Source: an uncultured Chitinophagaceae bacterium | Lineage (GTDB): Bacteria > Bacteroidota > Bacteroidia > Chitinophagales > Chitinophagaceae | Assembly: GCA_937900675.1 (NCBI GenBank) | Contig: CALCEA010000028.1 | Span: forward strand, 1 to 20,391 | Direction: 5' to 3' | Length of the DNA stretch: 20,391 nt | In this document: piece by piece, positions 1-8,953 of the stretch | How the letters are laid out: every line of letters begins with the position of its first letter | Numbering within the stretch: position 1 is the first letter of the stretch | Position numbers and translations under genes: made by a program | The notes under the pieces: model-generated | Seen by the model: only the letters and a program-made list of their open reading frames with translations | What the model was told of the DNA's origin: nothing | The model's database searches: none

Positions 1-956
1 GCATTGTATTGGTCACCAGACCAGGTTCTTTTGGGGTATCCTCGGTATCTGCCATGTAATTCGGCTCTATTATTTTTATTATAAATAACTGATTTATAAT
101 AACTTAAAGTGTTTTCGGGTGCAAATAAAGACTCACTCATTAAAATCTGGTCAAACAAATTCCATTGGTCATTGAAAGCCAGACTGCCATATCCTTTTTT
201 AAATAGTTTATAAAAGGGGTTCTTCAAGGGAATATTCAATAGGGAGGCATCGGTAGGATTGTCATTAAAATCACCCATCATCAAAATTTTGGCTCCTGGA
301 TCTGAATTTTGCAGGCTATCAATAAAATTCCTGGCAACCTCACTTGCCCAAAACCTTCTTTTTTCAGATTCCCTTGATCCTCCTCTTCTGCTGGGCCAAT
401 GGTTCACCAATATATGAATCCATTCTTGGTCAAGCTGCCCCTTCACATATAAAATATCTCTGGTGAGAAAATCAGTCTGGTGATTTTTGATAGAAAGGCT
501 GATAGGTTTGTATTGATAAGGTTTAAAATGTTCGGGATGATATATTAATGCGACATCAATGCCTCGATAATCCTTAGAATCAAAATGGATGATTTGGTAA
601 TGATATTTTTGAATGAGCGGATCTTTAACAAGTGCTTCTAACACAATTTTATTTTCAATCTCTACCAATCCCATTAAACTTATACCATCTTGTAGTTCTT
701 GTTTACCCAATTCAAAAATTGTTTTGGCTATTTGTTGTCTTTTGAGTTGAAATAAGTTTGAATTATAAGTCTTAGTGCTATTGGGAGTAAACTCTTCGTC
801 TATAATATTCTTTTGATCAATGGTATCATAAAAATTTTCACAGTTATAAAAGCTGATGATTCTTTTTTGAACAATTGTGGTGGGTTGTGAAAATGCATTT
901 TCATTTTGACGGAGAATTAAAATGCAAACAACAATATATTTTAATATTTTTTTCAT
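1..956 (-). CDS. Secreted endonuclease/exonuclease/phosphatase family protein (partial, C-terminus outside window)
   Basis: The frame is open from an ATG at 956 to the window edge, giving 318 codons with the C-terminus missing. The N-terminus (MKKILKYIVVCILIL, then polar residues and NAFSQ near residue 24) looks like a Sec signal peptide with no clear lipobox. The body matches the EEP (DNase I/exonuclease III-like) fold. It has YNCENFYD near residues 37-44, a metal-binding Glu in GLVEIEN (E99), RGID (131-134), NHWPSRRGG (185-193) and GDFNDNP (228-234). The usual terminal SDH motif would lie just past the visible TWSGDQYN. Family members are Mg-dependent phosphodiesterases acting on DNA, RNA or lipid phosphates; the substrate here cannot be read from sequence. 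It is divergent from the barrel/DUF5689 pair, with which such nucleases are often found in Bacteroidota. The upstream TAGGATTG (962-969, minus strand) is one mismatch from a -7 box. Confidence 0.88.
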   Translation of the reverse strand, partial: MKKILKYIVVCILILRQNENAFSQPTTIVQKRIISFYNCENFYDTIDQKNIIDEEFTPNSTKTYNSNLFQLKRQQIAKTIFELGKQELQDGISLMGLVEIENKIVLEALVKDPLIQKYHYQIIHFDSKDYRGIDVALIYHPEHFKPYQYKPISLSIKNHQTDFLTRDILYVKGQLDQEWIHILVNHWPSRRGGSRESEKRRFWASEVARNFIDSLQNSDPGAKILMMGDFNDNPTDASLLNIPLKNPFYKLFKKGYGSLAFNDQWNLFDQILMSESLFAPENTLSYYKSVIYNKNNRAELHGRYRGYPKRTWSGDQYN

Positions 957-1040
957 GTACACAATCCTACTGCATTGTTGTATTTAGAAATAGAGTAATT
1001 GCCGAAAAAATTTGTAAAAGCTAAATCTGCAATTTGAGGC

Positions 1041-3434
1041 ATGTTTTATAGAGAAAATATATTTTTCAAAATCTGCTGCTTCTTGTTGATGGTTTTGATT
1101 GTTGAAAGAACAAATGCACAGGATGCATTCTTAAAAGAAGAGGAAGATGGATGGGTCCCAACCATGCTGCAAGCCAATGCTAGCGCCTATTTTCAGTTAT
1201 TGCAGTTTAATGGGTATGGTATTGGCTGGAAGTATCGGGGATTTGAAAAAAGTTCAACTGTAACAATCAACGGCATTGAATGGAATGGTCAAAAATTGGG
1301 CATAGATCTAAGCGCTGCTATGTTAGGAATATATGCACTGAGTAGAACAGAAAAAACAACCACAGGATTTGAGCCCCATGAAAACGGATTGGCAACATCT
1401 GCCGTGATGCGTTATGTGAATTTGCATGCAATTGATTTTCCTAAAAGCATTACAGTGTCAAATCGATTTCAAGCATTAACGGGTGTTTATCAATCCAGTT
1501 TTATTTGGAGTACGGGAAAATTTAAAAATAATTGGCATGCACAATTAAAGTGGCAGCATGAAGAAAGTTTTATACAGAATCCGGCTTTAGGAAAAAGAGC
1601 TTTAAATGGAATGGCTTTCAGCATAGATAAAATATTTTCAAAAAATCAATATCTAAGTATTGGCTTTTGGTTCAATGATCGCTATCAAACCAAACAATCT
1701 CCCACTGTAATGGAAGCTATTCAACTTTCAGGAAACAAATTGTATCATCCAGGTTGGGGCTGGTCCAACGGAAACCTAGTATTTCCCAATGCTAAATCTT
1801 CAAAGCTTCCGATGATGCAAGTGCAATACACCAAAAATTTGAATGAAAGAAAGCGTTTTCAAATAGACTGGGCAATTGCGATGGGGGTGCAATCTGTAGA
1901 TGGGCTTGATTGGACTTCTGTAAAAGATCCTCGTCCAGATTATTATAAATACCTGCCAAGCTTTTACAAGGACAGTGTATTGGCTGATCAATTAACAAAG
2001 TATTACAAAGAGCAGCCAGCAAATCTTCAATTGAATTTTGATGCGATGAGAAGAGTGAATCAATCCAATCTTGACAAAAGATCCTACTATATTATGAGTA
2101 GAGAAAATGCAGCTATTCAGTTGTTGCAAGAAGCTGCTCATTATTATATGGATTGGACAGATAGAATACAATTGGCTCTTCATTATAATTCTATCTATGA
2201 AAGAATAGAAAAGAATAATATTTTATTGGATTTATTAGGAGGTAGTTATTTCTTGAATTACAATAGCTGGGTGAGTGATGAAGATGCTCGAGTCTTTCAA
2301 TTTGACATCCATCATCCTGATCAAAAAATTAAAGAAGCGGGTAGCTGGGGAGCGCATTATAGTGTGAAAAATATAGATCAGCAGATGAGTGCCTTGTTGT
2401 TTTGGCAATCTGCTAAAATTGAATCTAGTATTGGCTTTGGGTATGGGTTAACTTTTTTTCAAAGAGAAGGGTTTAATCAAAATGGATTATACCCGAAAAA
2501 TTCTTTGGGTAAATCTGCTTGGTATTTTTTTCCTTCTCAAAAATTTCAATGGCAGTTAATGTATAAATATGCTCCAAGGTTGTATGCTGCCTTAAATGCA
2601 TTCTTACACCAAGATGCGCCAAATTGGAACGAGGCTTTTAAGAATATTGCCATGCGAGATGATTTGTCTGAATATTTATTACCTATTCGTCAAATGGGTT
2701 TAAATCTAGGTTTGTATTATCTAGGAATTAATTACAAAACAGAGTTGCAGCTGTTTGGATATCAGCAAAAAAATCAATCCGGTAGGCTTTCTTTTTACCA
2801 TGATTTTTATAATGCTTTTGTTCAAGGGAATTATGGCTTAATGCATTCTAATAAAACTGGTATTGAATGGAGTATGGAAACGCAATTTGCATCTGCTCTG
2901 AATTACCAACTTGCAGTAGGATGGGGCAATTATATCATTCGTAACAATCCTATTTATACTATTCAATCACTTGGGACCGATTACCCATTAGAGTCGGGAA
3001 ACTTGCATCTTGCAGGGCTTCCAGAGACATCCTCGCCCGAACTGGTTATTGCATTGGGCACGCAGGCTTCCTTATCTAATACTTTAAGAATGGGGATTTC
3101 CTCGGTTTTTGCGTGGGGTAGAAAAATGGAGTTCGATTATTTTAGGCGTTCTTTTTTATGGGAGAAAAAAATAACAGCTCCTGCTTCTATGCCCAATGGG
3201 TTTAACACCAATTTGTTTATCCATAAAAACAGTTCATTCAAATTTAAAGGATTACAACATCGATTCAAATGCTTTTTGCAAATTCAGAATTTACTGAATC
3301 AACAAAATCCTGTTTTTGCTTTTGAGCAAAGCAGGTTTGATTATAAAAATTCGGATGCATTAAAATTCGCTCCTAAATATTTACTTGGTTATCCCTTGAA
3401 TGCTTCTATTCAAATTATTTATCAAATCAATTAA
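1041..3434 (+). CDS. TonB-dependent-receptor-like outer-membrane beta-barrel protein with a reduced plug
   Basis: This 797-residue protein begins with a signal peptide (hydrophobic stretch about residues 8-22, likely cut after TNA near residue 26). Residues about 37-85 resemble the late part of a TonB-receptor plug: TMLQANASAYF, then KYRGFEKSSTVTINGIEWNG, equivalent to the IRG...VLxNGVP signature. The remaining roughly 700 residues show alternating aromatic/polar beta-strand patterns typical of an outer-membrane barrel. There is no carboxypeptidase-like N-terminal domain and I see no recognisable TonB box, so the plug looks trimmed. The stop lies 4 nt before the DUF5689 lipoprotein gene, so the two are almost certainly cotranscribed. 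The likely role is outer-membrane uptake or a binding platform; the substrate is unknown. TTTG lies four bases before the ATG. Confidence 0.8.
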   Translation: MFYRENIFFKICCFLLMVLIVERTNAQDAFLKEEEDGWVPTMLQANASAYFQLLQFNGYGIGWKYRGFEKSSTVTINGIEWNGQKLGIDLSAAMLGIYALSRTEKTTTGFEPHENGLATSAVMRYVNLHAIDFPKSITVSNRFQALTGVYQSSFIWSTGKFKNNWHAQLKWQHEESFIQNPALGKRALNGMAFSIDKIFSKNQYLSIGFWFNDRYQTKQSPTVMEAIQLSGNKLYHPGWGWSNGNLVFPNAKSSKLPMMQVQYTKNLNERKRFQIDWAIAMGVQSVDGLDWTSVKDPRPDYYKYLPSFYKDSVLADQLTKYYKEQPANLQLNFDAMRRVNQSNLDKRSYYIMSRENAAIQLLQEAAHYYMDWTDRIQLALHYNSIYERIEKNNILLDLLGGSYFLNYNSWVSDEDARVFQFDIHHPDQKIKEAGSWGAHYSVKNIDQQMSALLFWQSAKIESSIGFGYGLTFFQREGFNQNGLYPKNSLGKSAWYFFPSQKFQWQLMYKYAPRLYAALNAFLHQDAPNWNEAFKNIAMRDDLSEYLLPIRQMGLNLGLYYLGINYKTELQLFGYQQKNQSGRLSFYHDFYNAFVQGNYGLMHSNKTGIEWSMETQFASALNYQLAVGWGNYIIRNNPIYTIQSLGTDYPLESGNLHLAGLPETSSPELVIALGTQASLSNTLRMGISSVFAWGRKMEFDYFRRSFLWEKKITAPASMPNGFNTNLFIHKNSSFKFKGLQHRFKCFLQIQNLLNQQNPVFAFEQSRFDYKNSDALKFAPKYLLGYPLNASIQIIYQIN

Positions 3435-3438
3435 TTGT

Positions 3439-4260
3439 ATGAAAAAAATACCCATTTCTTTTTTCGCTTGTTTGGTCTTTGTTTTATCTGCAACTGCTTG
3501 TTTAAAACAAGCTTCTTTCGCTACTAATGTCAATAGCAAGGTAGATAGTATTGTAAGTATTAAGAGCTTGAAAAAACTACATTATACCGGCGAGTTTGAA
3601 CTGATTCAACAAAATATGAGTATTGAAGCAGTGGTGGTTGCGAATGACGCGTCTAATAATTTATATAAAACCATTTCCATTCAAGATAGTACTGCTGGAA
3701 TCATGCTTTTATTAGATGGAGTTAATTTATATCAAGAATTTCCTATTGGAGCTGTGTTAAGAATTCAATTAAAAGATCTGATACTCACTGATTATAGAAG
3801 AATGGTCCAGATTGTAGCGGCTGTTGATACAAGCACTGGTTTGATGCAGACAACTGGTATTCCTTCACCCCTTTTTGAAAAACATATTGTTAAAGTAAAA
3901 GATCAACCAAATTTAAAACCCATCCCGGTGAGCTTTAAAAACTTACATGATAGTTTACAGGGTAGGTTGATCAAAATATCCAATGTGGAGTTTGCTTCGG
4001 CCGATACCAATTTAACCTATGCGGATAAAAAGAATAAAATTGGAGCTAGTAGGGCTTTAAAATTTTGTACCGGAGGAACCGTTTATTTGAGGACCAGTGG
4101 ATACGCAGATTTTGCAGGTATAAAACTACCTAGTGGCAATGGAGATCTGGTGGGGGTATACTCTGTGTACAATAGTGAAAAACAGGTTTTTATAAGAGAT
4201 ACAAGTGACATTTTGCTCAAAAATAAGCGTTGTACCGGGGCGGCTTGGCTGAAAAATTAG
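3439..4260 (+). CDS. DUF5689 domain-containing lipoprotein
   Basis: The ATG at 3439 is chosen over an upstream in-frame ATG at 3400, because only the shorter form begins with a normal lipoprotein signal: MKKIPISFFACLVFVLSATA followed by Cys21. The mature protein has the DUF5689 pattern: IEAVVVANDASNNLYKTISI (about residues 55-75), QDSTAGIMLLLDG, and EFPIGAVLRIQLKDLIL. These read like an OB-fold-type beta domain, followed by a second beta-rich half. It is 273 residues, about normal for a single-copy DUF5689 lipoprotein. It lies 4 nt after the barrel gene and near a secreted nuclease, so it is probably a surface or periplasmic partner of both. No catalytic residues are recognised, and the biochemical function is unknown. 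Confidence 0.78.
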   Translation: MKKIPISFFACLVFVLSATACLKQASFATNVNSKVDSIVSIKSLKKLHYTGEFELIQQNMSIEAVVVANDASNNLYKTISIQDSTAGIMLLLDGVNLYQEFPIGAVLRIQLKDLILTDYRRMVQIVAAVDTSTGLMQTTGIPSPLFEKHIVKVKDQPNLKPIPVSFKNLHDSLQGRLIKISNVEFASADTNLTYADKKNKIGASRALKFCTGGTVYLRTSGYADFAGIKLPSGNGDLVGVYSVYNSEKQVFIRDTSDILLKNKRCTGAAWLKN

Positions 4261-4262
4261 GC

Positions 4263-4282
4263 CTGCCTTGTCAGCTTGGCAG
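4263..4282. promoter_or_regulatory. Inverted repeat upstream of htpG, possible heat-shock operator
   Basis: CTGCC (4263-4267) is the perfect complement of GGCAG (4278-4282). Nested inside is an imperfect repeat, TGTCA (4269-4273) / TGGCA (4277-4281), separated by three bases. It sits 60-80 nt before the htpG ATG. Downstream are TTG (4288-4290) and, 18 bases later, a poor -7-like TATATTGA (4309-4316). No T-tract follows, so it is not an obvious terminator. Its position suits a regulator of the chaperone gene, but the assignment is inferred. Confidence 0.35.
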
Positions 4283-4341
4283 TATTATTGGTTTGGTACC
4301 TTCTTTGCTATATTGAAGTCAAATAAGAAAATAGAAGAATT

Positions 4342-6204
4342 ATGCAAAAAGGTCAAATACGCGTTCAGACGGAGAACATCTTCCCAATTATCAAGAAGTT
4401 CTTGTACAGTGATCACGAGATTTTTTTACGTGAGTTAGTGAGCAATGCAGTGGATGCTGCTCAAAAATTAAAAACCCTTCACGGTAAAGGAGAAGCCAAA
4501 GGTGAATTAGGCGATCTTAAAGTAGAAGTGGTTTTGGATGCTAAAGAAAAAACCATTTCAATCATTGATAATGGTATTGGTATGTCTGCTGAAGAAGTAG
4601 ATAAGTACATTAACCAAGTTGCTTTTAGTGGCGCTGAAGAATTTGTACAGAAATACAAAGACGCAAGCGTGATTGGTCATTTTGGTTTAGGTTTCTATAG
4701 CTCTTTCATGGTAAGTAGCAAAGTAGATATCTATTCTAAGAGCCACAAAGATGCGCCAGGTGTTTTCTGGAGCTGTGATGGTAGTACCGAATATGAATTG
4801 TACGAAGTAGATTATAGCAATCGTGGAACCAAGATTGTTTTACATATAAATGAAGAGAGTGCTGAGTTTTTAGAAGCACATAGAGTGAAAGGTATTTTAG
4901 AGCGCTTCTGTAAGTTCTTGCCTGTATCTATTTATTTCACGGATGCAAATGCGGAGAAAGCAGAGAAAAAAGAGGGCGAAGCAGAAGAAGCGCCAAAGCC
5001 TATCAACAATACCAATCCATTGTGGATTCGTAAGCCTTCTGAATTGACCAAAGAAGATTATGAGAATTTCTACAGAGAATTGTATCCATTTGGTGAAACA
5101 CCTTTGTTCTGGATTCATTTGAATGTAGATTTTCCATTTAACCTAACGGGTATTTTATATTTCCCTAAGATTAAACAAAGCTTCGAAATTCAAAAAGATA
5201 AAATTCAATTATACTGCAATCAAGTATTTGTTACAGATGAAGTAAAAGATATCGTTCCAGAATTCTTGATGTTATTACACGGTGTAATTGATAGTCCAGA
5301 TATTCCATTGAATGTAAGTCGTAGCTATTTACAAGGCGATCCAAATGTAAAGAAGATCAATGCGCATATCACAAAGAAAGTGGCAGACAAGTTGGAAGAA
5401 ATCTTCAACACAGATCGTAAAGCTTTTGAAGAGAAGTGGGAGAGCTTAGGATTGTTTGTGAAATATGGTATGATCACAGACGATAAATTCTTAGAGAAAG
5501 GAAATAAATTCTTGATCTTAGAAGACGCTGCAGAAAAAGGCAAGTACTATACTTTAGATGAATATAAAACAGCTACTGAAGCGATTCAAAAAAACAAAGA
5601 TGGCAAACATGTATTATTGTATACCACTAATCCTGTAGGACAGGATGCCTTTATTCAAGCTGCTGTAGGGAAAGGGTATAAAGTGATTAGCTTGGAAACA
5701 ATGGTAGATGCTGCCTTCATTAATAATGTAGAGATGAAATGGGAAGGCGTTCAATTTGTGCGCGTAGATGCTGATGTAGTAGATAACTTAATTGATAAGC
5801 AAGAAAATGCTGAATCTGTTTTATCTAAAGACGAAGTAGAACAAGCTAAAAAATTATTTGAATTCCAGGTTCCTCAAATTACGATTACAGTAGATGTAAA
5901 AGGTTTAAGCAAGGACGCTGCGCCGGTAATAGCTACTCGTCCAGAGTTTATGCGTCGTATGAAAGATATGGCTAGCATGGGCGGTGGAGGCATGACTGCA
6001 TTTTACGCACAAATGCCGGATGAAGTAAATTTAACCATCAATGGTAATCATCCTATCTTCCAATCATTGTTAAAAGAACCAGATATAGATAAGCAACAAA
6101 AGCAAGCTAGAAACTTAGCAGACTTAGCTTTATTATCTCAGGGTTTATTACAAGGAACAGAATTAACCAATTTCATCAATAGAAGTGTGGACTTGTTAAA
6201 ATAG
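4342..6204 (+). CDS. htpG: Molecular chaperone HtpG (Hsp90 family)
   Basis: This is a 620-residue, full-length bacterial Hsp90, an ATP-dependent cytosolic dimeric chaperone. The N-terminal GHKL ATPase domain shows LRELVSNAVDA (E31 catalytic, N35 for Mg/ATP), the IDNGIGM motif (D76) and the lid/glycine loop GHFGLGFYSSFMV (112-124). A short acidic/lysine-rich linker (about 203-222, ending EEAPKP) separates it from the middle domain, which starts near NPLWIRKPSELTKEDY. The middle domain contains the conserved arginine segment LNVSRSYLQGD. The C-terminal domain carries MRRMKDMASMGGGG and ends with a helical dimerisation region (NLADLALLSQGLL). It appears to be a single-gene unit with its own upstream region and a downstream terminator. 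The ATG at 4342 is the natural start, since the next residues match the family N-terminus. Confidence 0.97.
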   Translation: MQKGQIRVQTENIFPIIKKFLYSDHEIFLRELVSNAVDAAQKLKTLHGKGEAKGELGDLKVEVVLDAKEKTISIIDNGIGMSAEEVDKYINQVAFSGAEEFVQKYKDASVIGHFGLGFYSSFMVSSKVDIYSKSHKDAPGVFWSCDGSTEYELYEVDYSNRGTKIVLHINEESAEFLEAHRVKGILERFCKFLPVSIYFTDANAEKAEKKEGEAEEAPKPINNTNPLWIRKPSELTKEDYENFYRELYPFGETPLFWIHLNVDFPFNLTGILYFPKIKQSFEIQKDKIQLYCNQVFVTDEVKDIVPEFLMLLHGVIDSPDIPLNVSRSYLQGDPNVKKINAHITKKVADKLEEIFNTDRKAFEEKWESLGLFVKYGMITDDKFLEKGNKFLILEDAAEKGKYYTLDEYKTATEAIQKNKDGKHVLLYTTNPVGQDAFIQAAVGKGYKVISLETMVDAAFINNVEMKWEGVQFVRVDADVVDNLIDKQENAESVLSKDEVEQAKKLFEFQVPQITITVDVKGLSKDAAPVIATRPEFMRRMKDMASMGGGGMTAFYAQMPDEVNLTINGNHPIFQSLLKEPDIDKQQKQARNLADLALLSQGLLQGTELTNFINRSVDLLK

Positions 6205-6228
6205 GTTTTCACTTTATAGATAAAAAAG

Positions 6229-6255
6229 AAAAGCGACTCCTCGGAGTCGCTTTTT
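6229..6255. terminator. Bidirectional intrinsic terminator between htpG and recJ
   Basis: The arm AAAAGCGACTCC (6229-6240) is fully complementary to GGAGTCGCTTTT (6243-6254), with only TC between. Allowing a four-base loop, the stem is about 11 bp. A T-run (6251-6255) follows on the plus strand. An A-rich stretch (6222-6232) precedes it, which gives a T-run on the minus strand. It lies 24 nt past the htpG stop and about 30 nt past the recJ stop, so it can end both convergent units. Confidence 0.9.
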
Positions 6256-6284
6256 GTTAGATGGGGTAGTAAAATATTGCAAAT

Positions 6285-7985
6285 CTATGCTTCGCAAGGT
6301 TTGATGTCCATTATTTGTAGTTGCACCGATTGCGTTCCTTGCCATTCATTTAATTGCAATTGGAAAACAATATCAAAAGGTTTTCCGGACTTTATAACGT
6401 CTAAATGTTGTGGCATATTGTATCCAATACCTCTGATGGTATTCTTGCCTTGTTTGAAACTACAGCTAATATGTTGATCTTTAACTATTTTAGTATAGCC
6501 AGTATCATACACTTTTTGTGCAATAAAAACGGGTCGCATATTATCAGGTCCAAATGGTTCCATTTGTGAAATGATCTGATAAAAGTTCATGCTAATATTA
6601 TCTAATGGCAAAATAGCATTGATGGTAATTTCTGGTGTGAGTTGTTCTTCTGTAATTCTTTCAGCAACAGATTTTTCAAAAGCTTCTTTAAAAGCTTCCA
6701 ATTGGTCTACTGCCAATGTCATACCAGCTGCAGCAAAATGTCCGCCATATCCCAATAAATGCTCTCTACATGCATGTAGTGCTTCATATAAATTAAATCC
6801 TTGTACGCTTCTTGCACTACCTGCAATCACTTCGCCACTCTGTGTTAATACAATAGTGGGTTTATAATATTTTTCAATTAATCTACTGGCTACGATCCCC
6901 ACAACACCCTTATGCCAATGTGCTTGAAACACTACAGAAGATTTTTTTATTGAATGGTTAGGATCGTTTTCAATTTGTGCCAATGCTTCTTCAGTAATGG
7001 TTGAGTCGGCTTCTCTTCTGTCTAAATTATCTTGTTGCAATAAAGATGCAATCGCTCTTGCATTGGTTAAATCTTTTTCTATAAACAGTTGCACTGCTTT
7101 TTTTGCATCATCCATTCTTCCAGCTGCATTGATTCTGGGTGATACCGTAAATACCAAACTGCTCATCTTTATGGGAAGGCTTTGTTTGGATTGTTCTAGT
7201 ATAGCTTTTAATCCATTGCATGGATTGTCGTTGATTTTCTGTAATCCAAAAAAGCTAAGGGTTCTGTTTTCGTCCACTACAGGTACAATATCTGCAGCAA
7301 TGGCTGTCATTACCAAGTCTAAATATTGCAAATAGCTTTCACTAGGAAGTTGATAGGTTTCAGCCAATGCAGTAATTAATTTAAATACAACTCCGCATCC
7401 ACATAATTCTTTAAATGGATAAGTACAATCTATCTGCTTTGGATTTAAAATAGCCACAGCAGGAGGAATAATGGGATCGGGTAAATGGTGATCACAAATT
7501 ACAAAGTCCATGCCTAGCTCTTTCGCATAAGCTATGAGCTCTGTAGATTTAATACCGCAGTCTACTGATATAATTAAATTAAAACCATTTTCTTTCGCAA
7601 AGTCAATACCCATTTTTGAAATACCATATCCTTCTTTGTATCTGTGAGGGATGTAGTAGTCGATATTAGGCGATAAGTCTTTTAAAAATTGGTATAAGGT
7701 TGCTACAGAAGTGGTCCCGTCTACATCATAATCTCCGTAAACCAATATTTTTTCTTCTTTTTCAAAAGCAGTCTGAATTCTTTCAACTGCTTTTTTCATA
7801 TCCTTCATTAACCAAGGTGAGTGAAGGTGTTCAATTTGAGGCCTAAAGAATTTTTTAGCAGCATCAAAATCTACAATGCCTCTTTGTACCAGTAATTCAC
7901 AAAGAATAGGACTAATCTTTAGTTGCTCTTGAAGTGCAGCAACGATTGCCGGATCGGCTTTTAATATATTCCATCTTTTCTCCAT
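6285..7985 (-). CDS. recJ: Single-stranded-DNA-specific exonuclease RecJ
   Basis: This is a 566-residue 5'-3' ssDNA exonuclease of RecF-pathway recombination and mismatch/base-excision repair. The DHH-superfamily metal-binding motifs are all present: DYDVDG (85-90), VDCGIKS (D142), ICDHHLPD (DHH 165-167) and AAD near 230. The DHHA1 domain has GGHFAAAGM (414-422). The last roughly 100 residues form the RecJ-type OB fold (YTKIVKDQHISCSF to QLQIMDIKP). Length is normal for the family. Its ATG overlaps the stop codon of the upstream polyprenyl synthase by one base (TAATG), which implies translational coupling. It is the last gene of a three-gene minus-strand operon ending at the bidirectional terminator. 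Confidence 0.96.
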   Translation of the reverse strand: MEKRWNILKADPAIVAALQEQLKISPILCELLVQRGIVDFDAAKKFFRPQIEHLHSPWLMKDMKKAVERIQTAFEKEEKILVYGDYDVDGTTSVATLYQFLKDLSPNIDYYIPHRYKEGYGISKMGIDFAKENGFNLIISVDCGIKSTELIAYAKELGMDFVICDHHLPDPIIPPAVAILNPKQIDCTYPFKELCGCGVVFKLITALAETYQLPSESYLQYLDLVMTAIAADIVPVVDENRTLSFFGLQKINDNPCNGLKAILEQSKQSLPIKMSSLVFTVSPRINAAGRMDDAKKAVQLFIEKDLTNARAIASLLQQDNLDRREADSTITEEALAQIENDPNHSIKKSSVVFQAHWHKGVVGIVASRLIEKYYKPTIVLTQSGEVIAGSARSVQGFNLYEALHACREHLLGYGGHFAAAGMTLAVDQLEAFKEAFEKSVAERITEEQLTPEITINAILPLDNISMNFYQIISQMEPFGPDNMRPVFIAQKVYDTGYTKIVKDQHISCSFKQGKNTIRGIGYNMPQHLDVIKSGKPFDIVFQLQLNEWQGTQSVQLQIMDIKPCEA

Positions 7986-8947
7986 TAATATGCTCTATCG
8001 GTTGTATATCTCACTAATTCTTCAAGCGCTTCTCTAGCAGGAGAGTCTGGGAAGGAATGTAATATGTTTAATGCATTGTCTCTGTACTCTTTCATTTTTG
8101 CCTCTGCATATTCAATGCCTCCATAATCTTTCACGGCATCTATCACAAATTTCACTTTTGCCTTATCGTTATTATTGTTCTTAACAATATAGATGATGGA
8201 CTTTTTTAAATCCTTGGGCACTTTTTGTAAAATATGAATGAGTGGAAGGGTTAATTTTTTTTCTTTGATATCATTCCCCGTAGGCTTGCCTACTTTGGCA
8301 TCGCCATAATCAAATAAATCGTCTTTAATCTGAAAAGCCATACCCACTTGTTCACCAAAGATTTTCATTTTTTCAATAATAGCTTCGTCCTGTGTAACTG
8401 AAGCCGCGCCTGCAGAACAACTTGAAGCTAATAAGCTGGCTGTTTTGCCATTGATGATATCGTAGTATACCGATTCGTCAAAATTTAAATTCCTAGTTTT
8501 TTCAATTTGTAGTAATTCACCTTCACTCATTTTCTTTACTGCATTCGATAAAATAGTCAGGGTATTAAAGTCTTTGTTCTCTAAGGAAAGTAATAATCCT
8601 TTTGATAATAAGTAATCACCCACTAATACAGCAATCTTGTTTTTCCAAAGTGCATTGATAGACAAAAAACCTCTTCTTTCTGTAGCATCATCTACTACAT
8701 CATCATGCACAAGGGTTGCTGTGTGTAATAATTCTACCAAAGAGGCTGCTCTATAAGATGCTTCATTGATTTCTCCGTGAAGTTTTGCTGACAACAATAC
8801 AAACATGGGGCGCATTTGCTTGCCCTTTCTTTTTACAATGTATTGCATGATTCTATCTAGCAAAGAAACCCTGCTTTTCACCGCTTCTTTGAAATGCGAT
8901 TCAAATAGGTCTAACTCTTTACCAATTACTTTCTTTGCTAATTGCAT
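7985..8947 (-). CDS. ispB: Long-chain polyprenyl (E-type) diphosphate synthase
   Basis: This 320-residue trans-isoprenyl diphosphate synthase elongates FPP with IPP in the cytosol. The first Asp-rich motif is HDDVVDDATERRG (DDVVD 82-86, RR 91-92). The second is QIKDDLFDYGD (DDLFD 209-213), and the lysine site is GKT (168-170). The residue five before the first motif is Ala77; a small residue there is known to permit long products. A C35-C40 side chain for menaquinone is therefore likely, but the exact chain length is inferred. The gene starts 6 nt after the HAD gene stop and ends in a one-base overlap with recJ, so it is the middle gene of the operon. The symbol is used in the broad sense of octaprenyl-type synthase. 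Confidence 0.9.
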   Translation of the reverse strand: MQLAKKVIGKELDLFESHFKEAVKSRVSLLDRIMQYIVKRKGKQMRPMFVLLSAKLHGEINEASYRAASLVELLHTATLVHDDVVDDATERRGFLSINALWKNKIAVLVGDYLLSKGLLLSLENKDFNTLTILSNAVKKMSEGELLQIEKTRNLNFDESVYYDIINGKTASLLASSCSAGAASVTQDEAIIEKMKIFGEQVGMAFQIKDDLFDYGDAKVGKPTGNDIKEKKLTLPLIHILQKVPKDLKKSIIYIVKNNNNDKAKVKFVIDAVKDYGGIEYAEAKMKEYRDNALNILHSFPDSPAREALEELVRYTTDRAY

Positions 8948-8953
8948 GGGGGA

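Noticed and set aside
3400..3438. Upstream ATG extending the DUF5689 gene into the barrel gene
   Set aside because: It would bury the lipoprotein signal behind 13 extra residues; the ATG at 3439 gives a normal signal and lipobox.
4261..4290. Inverted repeat as a terminator of the DUF5689 gene
   Set aside because: The stem is only 5 bp and no T-run follows; its placement suits an operator better.
6277..7335. Several plus-strand open frames across the recJ region
   Set aside because: They lie antisense to a clear RecJ with all catalytic motifs, have no promoter or family resemblance, and are frame shadows.
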